Positions 5,972 to 10,321 of a stretch of 10,321 nucleotides of DNA are shown here, piece after piece; position 1 is the stretch's first letter, and each line of letters opens with the position of its first letter. Both the position numbers and the translations under genes were made by a program. The notes beneath the pieces were generated by a model. That model searched no databases. It was not told where the DNA came from and was given only the letters and a program-made list of their open reading frames with translations. Origin of the DNA: Methylococcaceae bacterium (GTDB lineage Bacteria; Pseudomonadota; Gammaproteobacteria; Methylococcales; Methylomonadaceae); assembly GCA_021647145.1 (NCBI GenBank), contig JAKIVF010000114.1:1-10321 (forward strand). The letters run 5' to 3'.

Positions 5972-6973
5972 ATGAATTTTGTAGGTATTGATGTTAGCTG
6001 TAAAGAACTGGTTATCGTTATTAATGTAAAAGGTAAAGCTCGTCAAGCAAAAACCTTTGAAAATACGCCTTCTGGACATCAATCAATGATCTGTCTTTTA
6101 TCAAAACTAAAAGGAGAGATCAGGGTTTGTATGGAAGCAACGGGAATTTATCATTTCGATTTGGCTGTGACATTAAGTCGTGCTAAAGCAATTGAAGTAA
6201 TGGTAATTAATCCAAAAGTTGCACATAACTTCGCTAAAGCATTAATGAAACGCAGTAAAACCGACGCTGTTGACGCAGAAATTTTAGCGATTTATTGTGA
6301 AAAAATGACGTTTGAAGTATGGCACAGACCCTGTGACGAATTCATTACATTGAAAGTGATTGCTCGGCGTATTGCTGCATTAACCAAACAGAAAGCTCAA
6401 ACTAAAAACCAGCATCATGCGTTGATTAGCACCGAAGAATCACCGCAGTTCGTGCTTGACCAAACCCGGGAGATGATTAACTTTCTTGATGAACAAATTA
6501 AAGTTCACCGTGATGCTGGGCTTAAGTTAATTCAGCAGCATTGTGACCTGAAACAAGCGCTTCAATTAATGACGAGTATTAAAGGAATTGCGGAGGCAAG
6601 TGCTATCCAATTACTGGCTGAATTGATGGTTTTACCCCAGGAGATGAGCGCAAGGCAGTGGGTCGCTTTTGCCGGCCTGGATCCAAGGCATTATGAGTCA
6701 GGAACCAGCGTAGCCAAAAGACCACGCATTAGCAAAGCGGGTAATAAATATATTCGTCAGGCCTTGTATATGCCAGCATTAGTTGCATCAAACTATGAGC
6801 CTCATATTAGAGGCTATTACACACATATGATGGATGATAATGGTTTGAAACCCATGCAAGCCCTTTGTGCCATTATGCGTAAGCTTTTACATGCTATTCA
6901 TGGGATGTTTAAAACAAACAAAAGCTTTGAAGGAGAGCGCTTTTATACGTTCCCTACTGAAGTTAATGCCTAA
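5972..6973 (+). CDS. IS110-family transposase (DEDD RuvC-like plus serine Tnp domain)
   Basis: A 333-residue RNA-guided recombinase. From the ATG at 5972 the N-terminal RuvC-like DEDD domain shows D7 (GIDVS), E55 (CMEATGIYH), D98 and D101 (KTDAVDAEILA). A helical coiled-coil linker spans ~125-195. The C-terminal Tnp domain has IKGIAEASAIQLLAEL, FAGLDP, the catalytic serine S243 in YESGTS, then RISKAGNKYIRQALY. All four acidic residues and the serine are present, and length is normal for the family. ATG 5972 is preferred to the in-frame ATG at 5966 because GAGAG (5961-5965) is then 6 nt upstream. It lies directly downstream of the predicted bridge RNA and probably shares its transcript. No frameshift or internal stop is seen, so it is likely functional. 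Confidence 0.93.
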   Translation: MNFVGIDVSCKELVIVINVKGKARQAKTFENTPSGHQSMICLLSKLKGEIRVCMEATGIYHFDLAVTLSRAKAIEVMVINPKVAHNFAKALMKRSKTDAVDAEILAIYCEKMTFEVWHRPCDEFITLKVIARRIAALTKQKAQTKNQHHALISTEESPQFVLDQTREMINFLDEQIKVHRDAGLKLIQQHCDLKQALQLMTSIKGIAEASAIQLLAELMVLPQEMSARQWVAFAGLDPRHYESGTSVAKRPRISKAGNKYIRQALYMPALVASNYEPHIRGYYTHMMDDNGLKPMQALCAIMRKLLHAIHGMFKTNKSFEGERFYTFPTEVNA

Positions 6974-7003
6974 GTTATTTTTAGGAATTATTTGAATTTT
7001 AAC

Positions 7004-7009
7004 TTGTGT
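7004..7009 (+). promoter_or_regulatory. -35 box of the circle-junction promoter (right end)
   Basis: TTGTGT lies 15 bp before the right boundary (7024). Adding the 2 bp of left end before TATATT gives an ideal 17-bp spacer in the joined circle. The hexamer itself is only a partial TTGACA match. Confidence 0.45.
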
Positions 7010-7016
7010 TTTAAGA

Positions 7017-7024
7017 GAGTATCT
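7017..7024 (+). other. Right terminus of the IS element with core CT
   Basis: GAGTATCT equals the donor-guide string at 5856-5863; CT at 7023-7024 is the proposed right copy of the core dinucleotide. Confidence 0.6.
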
Positions 7025-7048
7025 ACACCCCAGTTAAATCACCCTAAA

Positions 7049-7121
7049 TTAAAATGAGCCGTAAAGGTAACTGCAGGGAAATTTACGTTAAAAAATGAAC
7101 TGGTCACCTTTATCATTTTAA
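7049..7121. repeat. Long imperfect inverted repeat just outside the IS right end
   Basis: TTAAAATGA (7049-7057) plus AAAGGT (7063-7068) pair with ACCTTT (7106-7111) plus TCATTTTAA (7113-7121). That is 15 bp in two helices separated by a 5-nt/1-nt internal loop, around a 37-nt apical loop. It lies outside the inferred element. No T-run follows, so it is more like a structured RNA or small palindromic element than a terminator. Confidence 0.5.
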
Positions 7122-7264
7122 GACTCATACCGATGCATGCTAAGCAGGCAATTTTTGAATATATTTAGGCCTTTTATAACCAAGAGAGAATCCATTCTTC
7201 TAATGACTATATGTCACCCGTAGATTACAAAATTCAGCATAAATCTGTTTATTTTGTGTCCGAA

Positions 7265-7285
7265 AAAGTGTTGACACTGCACTTT
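7265..7285 (-). terminator. Weak possible terminator of the DUF1800-DUF1501 operon
   Basis: On the minus strand AAAGTG and CACTTT form a 6-bp stem (9-nt loop), the T-run continuing to five Ts, about 64 nt beyond the DUF1501 stop. The stem is AT-rich and alternative pairing AGTG/CACT exists, so strength is doubtful. Confidence 0.3.
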
Positions 7286-7348
7286 ATCGATAGCAAAAAA
7301 CCGAAACAAGTCTCATAGCAAGCTATACAACTACTTTCAGTTAAGGTT

Positions 7349-8725
7349 TTAACTCATAAAACCTAAATCCCCCAAATCAAAACGTTTTAGGCCTGGAAAA
7401 ACTGCATTAATTTTCTGATCAGATAATCCAAACCAACTTGCTAAAGTTGCAGAATATTGTTCAACAGAAGTTGTTGGTATAACCCGAGTGCTTCTCTCTA
7501 TTGCATCAGGGCTGTTAAGTTCTATTCTGGGCATTGTACCAAAAATATCACCACCATTAACTGCCCCTCCCATCACAAGATTATGACCACCCCAACCATG
7601 ATCAGTGCCACTATTATTAGCAGTAAGAGTTCGACCAAATTCAGATGCAGTAAATGTTGTCACTTGATTTTCTACACCTAACTCTTCTAATGCTGAATAA
7701 AAAGTATTTAATGACTGACTTAATTCTTTTAATAATTTTGGATGCCTTTCATTTTGGTTCTTATGAGTATCCCACCCTTTAAAACCTACAAAAAAAATCT
7801 GGCGATCGATACTATCATCAAATGTATCTCTAATGGAAATTAGTTTACTTACCATTTCCAATTGCTTAGCTACAGAGCTGTTTTTATCAAATGGTTTCGA
7901 AGGCACAATTGCATTTTCTAACTTGTCCTGTATAAATTTGGACAGCTTATCCGATTTTTTTTGAATTTGAGCGTAATGAGAAACCAAGGTATGCTTATTT
8001 GCTGTTTCAAGATCATAAATATCCTGATAGGCCTGTTTCATATCATATTCACCACCAGATGTAGGAAATGATATGGTTTTAACACCGGAGGCAGGAATTT
8101 CATAAGCACTATTTTTTTGTCCAGTTTGCCATAAATTGACTCCATTAGGAGTCAAATTAACTGCTAGTGAAGGTGTGCGAGACCCTGAGTACAAATAATC
8201 AGTCATTCTACCTGCCCATCCAAAAGGGTAGACAATATTTGCTCTTGCTCTCATCCACTGATCTTGTTGGCTAGAGTGAGAAAATAACTGTGGTGGCTTT
8301 GATTTTATTTCTGCTTCATATTCTTCTTTTGTTATAGGTTCTGAAAGCACACCAACATTAGCAATAATAGACAGTTTTTTATCGTTGAATAATCGTCTTG
8401 CCTCAGGCATTGCAGGATGAAAACCATAATGATTACCATCGTTGTAGTTAGCTGGGTTAATAGATAGTAAAGATTTTTTTCCAACAGCCAGAGATTGTCT
8501 GGCTTTTGCATATGCGCCATACGAATTCGCATCCCTTGGTACAATCATATTAAAAGAGTCGTTACCTCCATATAAAAAGACACAAACTAAAGCTTTATAT
8601 CCTCCCTTTTGAGGAGCAGCATTAGCATTAGAAAAACTTCCTAAAAGTGGAAGCATTGAACTAGAACCAATTGCAGCAGCCATCTGCCATTTTAAAAATT
8701 CTCTTCTGTTTATTTTTTTCGACAT
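7349..8725 (-). CDS. Tat-exported DUF1501 family protein
   Basis: A 458-residue exported protein of the DUF1501 family, whose fold is related to the sulfatase/alkaline-phosphatase superfamily but whose reaction is unknown. A twin-arginine signal is clear: NRREFLK at 6-12, a hydrophobic stretch to ~30, and a likely cleavage site after ANA (34-36), so the mature protein would be folded before export to the periplasm or surface. Family motifs are present: LYGGNDSFN (GGNDS 53-57), GWDTH (W318-H321), SEFGRT (E362-T366) and DHGWGGH (375-381), whose Asp/His residues are candidate metal ligands. Length is normal. It starts 16 nt after the DUF1800 stop, with AAGAG near the ATG, so the two are almost certainly cotranscribed. 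These two families are often neighbours and probably work together. Confidence 0.92.
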   Translation of the reverse strand: MSKKINRREFLKWQMAAAIGSSSMLPLLGSFSNANAAPQKGGYKALVCVFLYGGNDSFNMIVPRDANSYGAYAKARQSLAVGKKSLLSINPANYNDGNHYGFHPAMPEARRLFNDKKLSIIANVGVLSEPITKEEYEAEIKSKPPQLFSHSSQQDQWMRARANIVYPFGWAGRMTDYLYSGSRTPSLAVNLTPNGVNLWQTGQKNSAYEIPASGVKTISFPTSGGEYDMKQAYQDIYDLETANKHTLVSHYAQIQKKSDKLSKFIQDKLENAIVPSKPFDKNSSVAKQLEMVSKLISIRDTFDDSIDRQIFFVGFKGWDTHKNQNERHPKLLKELSQSLNTFYSALEELGVENQVTTFTASEFGRTLTANNSGTDHGWGGHNLVMGGAVNGGDIFGTMPRIELNSPDAIERSTRVIPTTSVEQYSATLASWFGLSDQKINAVFPGLKRFDLGDLGFMS

Positions 8726-8741
8726 GTCTCTTAGGATTCCT

Positions 8742-10321
8742 TTATCTTTGAATTGAATATTCAGCTGATGAAATTATTAGTGAAATAAGACGCTGAATTG
8801 TCTTTTTGTCATCATTAATTCTCAAACGATTACTATTAAGGTATTTCAGCAAAATTTGCCTAAGCTCATTTGACATATTTCCGGAGGTGAGTAAAAGATC
8901 GAGGTGATCAATTACTTTTTCTGGCTCATCAATAAGAGCCACTTCATAATCTAAATTTAATGAAATTGGGTCATTGATGTTAAACCCTCCTCTTGTTACA
9001 AACTTTATAAAAGTATCATCTGCATTTTGTAATTTTGATTCCGAAATAATTTTAAATTCAGGTGCAATTAAGCCCTGTGATTTAATTTTCCCATAAGGAC
9101 TAAAATCTGGCCTAAAAAAATTGAAAACAGATGGTGCCCTCATGGGAGCTTGGTATAGTTGCCGCTCAGGATTATAGTAATGGAAGGCTTTATAATTTGC
9201 GCGTCTTGGTGCACTCTTTGATCTTCTAGATGCATTAAATGCTCGCCAAAGATGAGTGAGCCGGATTAAAGGCTCTTTTAGCTTACCAAAATAGTTCGTC
9301 TTGGATGTACGAGCTTCTTTATCAAGTAGAATTGATTTTACGACGGCTTTCAAATCACCTCTAATGCCTTCTCCATTATTATTAAATGTTTGTGCAACCC
9401 TTGCAACATAAGCAGGACTTGGATTGCTAGTTACCAGCCGCATAATAAGCTGTTTCCCAATAAAAGGCCCCACATTTGGATGATTGAAGATAGTATCTAA
9501 TGCAAGTTCTAAATCTTCATTAGCTGTTTGTCCAGCCGGAAACGTTACCCCCAAGAAGTTTTTTTCATCTTGATCATGGAATTCTGAAAAAGCAATGATA
9601 GGTTTAGTAACTAACTCTGGGCGTTTATTCCCTACATCATTACTTCTTGTATATTCTTCTGTATTCCATGCCCAGCCCGTAAATATTCTAGCCAAATTTT
9701 CAATATCTTCCTGACTATATGTATTTATTGGCTTACCATTAGCATCTTGCCTCGGGGTTCCATTCGTATTTAGCTCAACAAGTCCAATACTAAATAATTG
9801 CAAGAGCTCTCGAGCATAGTTTTCATCGGCACGTCGATTAATAGAAGAGTCTGGTTTATCATTTCCTAGCATACTTAAATAGATACTCATTGCTGGGCTA
9901 AGGGTAATATCTTCTAGTAAGTCACGAAAATCACCCAAACTATGTCGAACCAAAATATCATAATAATCAGCTACCATGTCACGTGGCAACCTTAAAAACG
10001 GAGAAAAGTCAGATACAACCATTATTTCGCTTAAAGCAAAAGCAACTCGCTGTCTAAGTTGATCATCATTGAGTACTGTGATATCCCACCATACATTCAT
10101 ACGACCAAATTGCCCTGTAGGTTGACCGTCTGATCTAAAAAGAGCAGTTTTAATCTGAGGTCGATGATAACTAGGAGGAAGGTTCGCCTGTTCATCAATC
10201 CAGCTTTCATAACTCTTAAGCCCAACTAAGTGTTCAATTGAACTGGAGGTTGGCCCAAAAGTACTTTGAGTTAAAAAACGAGCAGCATCTTCAGGCTGGA
10301 TTTGTGCTGGTGCTGGTGCTG
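8742..10321 (-). CDS. DUF1800 family protein (5' end beyond the window)
   Basis: The reading frame is open to the right edge, so the gene is partial: 525 C-terminal residues are visible and the true start lies beyond 10321. The internal ATG at 10100 is not the start, because upstream codons read DAARFLTQSTFGPT and SWIDEQ, the canonical opening of the DUF1800 domain. Further family motifs are QLRQRVAFALSEI, NYARELLQLFSIGL, RIFTGWAW and RAPSVFNFFRPDFSPYG. The first visible residues are an Ala-Pro repeat (APAPAQ), typical of a low-complexity linker after an export signal; that part is not visible. No catalytic mechanism is established for the family. It precedes DUF1501 by 16 nt in one operon, and the shared association suggests a common exported complex or process. 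Confidence 0.92.
   Translation of the reverse strand, partial: APAPAQIQPEDAARFLTQSTFGPTSSSIEHLVGLKSYESWIDEQANLPPSYHRPQIKTALFRSDGQPTGQFGRMNVWWDITVLNDDQLRQRVAFALSEIMVVSDFSPFLRLPRDMVADYYDILVRHSLGDFRDLLEDITLSPAMSIYLSMLGNDKPDSSINRRADENYARELLQLFSIGLVELNTNGTPRQDANGKPINTYSQEDIENLARIFTGWAWNTEEYTRSNDVGNKRPELVTKPIIAFSEFHDQDEKNFLGVTFPAGQTANEDLELALDTIFNHPNVGPFIGKQLIMRLVTSNPSPAYVARVAQTFNNNGEGIRGDLKAVVKSILLDKEARTSKTNYFGKLKEPLIRLTHLWRAFNASRRSKSAPRRANYKAFHYYNPERQLYQAPMRAPSVFNFFRPDFSPYGKIKSQGLIAPEFKIISESKLQNADDTFIKFVTRGGFNINDPISLNLDYEVALIDEPEKVIDHLDLLLTSGNMSNELRQILLKYLNSNRLRINDDKKTIQRLISLIISSAEYSIQR

Larger units (their letters stand above)
5712..7024 (+). mobile_element. Complete IS110-family insertion sequence, about 1.31 kb
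   Basis: The element comprises a ~254-nt non-coding left end, an intact DEDD/serine transposase and a ~50-nt right end. Boundaries were inferred from the guide strings: the left flank ends TTCCGCC+CT (5703-5711), repeated in the first RNA loop, and the right end reads GAGTAT+CT (7017-7024), repeated in the second RNA loop. The CT dinucleotide is the only duplicated target base pair, and there are no terminal inverted repeats, as is normal for IS110. A long left end encoding the RNA indicates the IS110 group rather than the IS1111 group, whose RNA lies at the right end. Everything needed for mobility appears intact, so the element may be active. Confidence 0.8.
7025..7348. other. Gene-free stretch between the IS element and the DUF1501 gene
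   Basis: No coding sequence is evident. It contains one long inverted repeat (7049-7121) and a weak minus-strand terminator-like hairpin (7265-7285). Before the IS inserted it would have been continuous with 5365-5711, giving a convergent intergenic region of about 670 bp between the pil and DUF1501 genes. Confidence 0.5.

Noticed and set aside
7271..7299. Promoter starting with TTGACA at 7271
   Set aside because: No acceptable -10 hexamer at 16-18 bp, and no plus-strand gene follows.
6974..7348. Guide RNA located downstream of the transposase (IS1111-type arrangement)
   Set aside because: The guide-like strings and loop pairs are all in the upstream end, and the right end stops about 50 nt after the transposase. 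The inverted repeat at 7049-7121 lies outside the element.
7457..7681. 74-residue plus-strand reading frame inside the DUF1501 gene
   Set aside because: Antisense shadow; composition rich in Ser, Thr and Ile and no domain.
8742..10100. Treating the ATG at 10100 as the start of the DUF1800 gene
   Set aside because: The frame stays open to the window edge and the upstream codons encode conserved DUF1800 sequence.
1..10321. CRISPR array, tRNA or rRNA genes, toxin-antitoxin or phage defence genes
   Set aside because: No regularly spaced repeats, no tRNA cloverleaf or rRNA-like sequence, and no defence-type domains were recognised by eye.

Overview
The window looks like AT-rich chromosomal DNA from a gammaproteobacterium. 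That rests on protein character (PilU-type retraction ATPases, a TusA-type sulfur carrier, a Tat-exported DUF1501 protein paired with DUF1800) and on low GC. No rRNA, tRNA or other marker gives a genus, so no species is named.

Layout. Positions 1-2486 hold a compact minus-strand operon read in the order PP-loop tRNA thiolase, TusA-like sulfur carrier (the two joined by a TAATG stop/start overlap), then a cation diffusion facilitator with an extra C-terminal domain. A divergent promoter region (2487-2689) separates it from two plus-strand type IV pilus ATPase genes. Both resemble PilU more than PilT, and the second carries a degenerate extra copy of the PilT/PilU N-terminal domain. A gene-free stretch (5365-5711) contains several inverted repeats. 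It is followed by a complete IS110-family element (5712-7024), another gene-free stretch (7025-7348), and a minus-strand DUF1800-DUF1501 pair whose DUF1800 gene runs off the right edge.

Main discovery. The IS110-family element can be read as a complete RNA-guided (bridge RNA) recombination unit. Its upstream non-coding end folds into two guide-bearing loops. The first loop carries a 10-base string identical to the DNA just left of the insertion. The second carries an 8-base string identical to the element's own right end. Both strings place a CT dinucleotide at the matching boundary. Joining the two inferred ends also assembles a promoter (TTGTGT, 17 bp, TATATT) that exists in neither end alone, as expected for a circular IS110 intermediate. 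These independent signs agree on a 1,313 bp element and on the sequence of the original empty site.

How the genes relate. The thiolase and TusA plausibly form a sulfur relay to tRNA. The two PilU-like proteins plausibly form or modify a pilus retraction motor with a PilT encoded elsewhere. The DUF1800/DUF1501 pair is an exported system of unknown function. The IS element sits between the convergent pil and DUF1501 genes and interrupts no recognisable gene.
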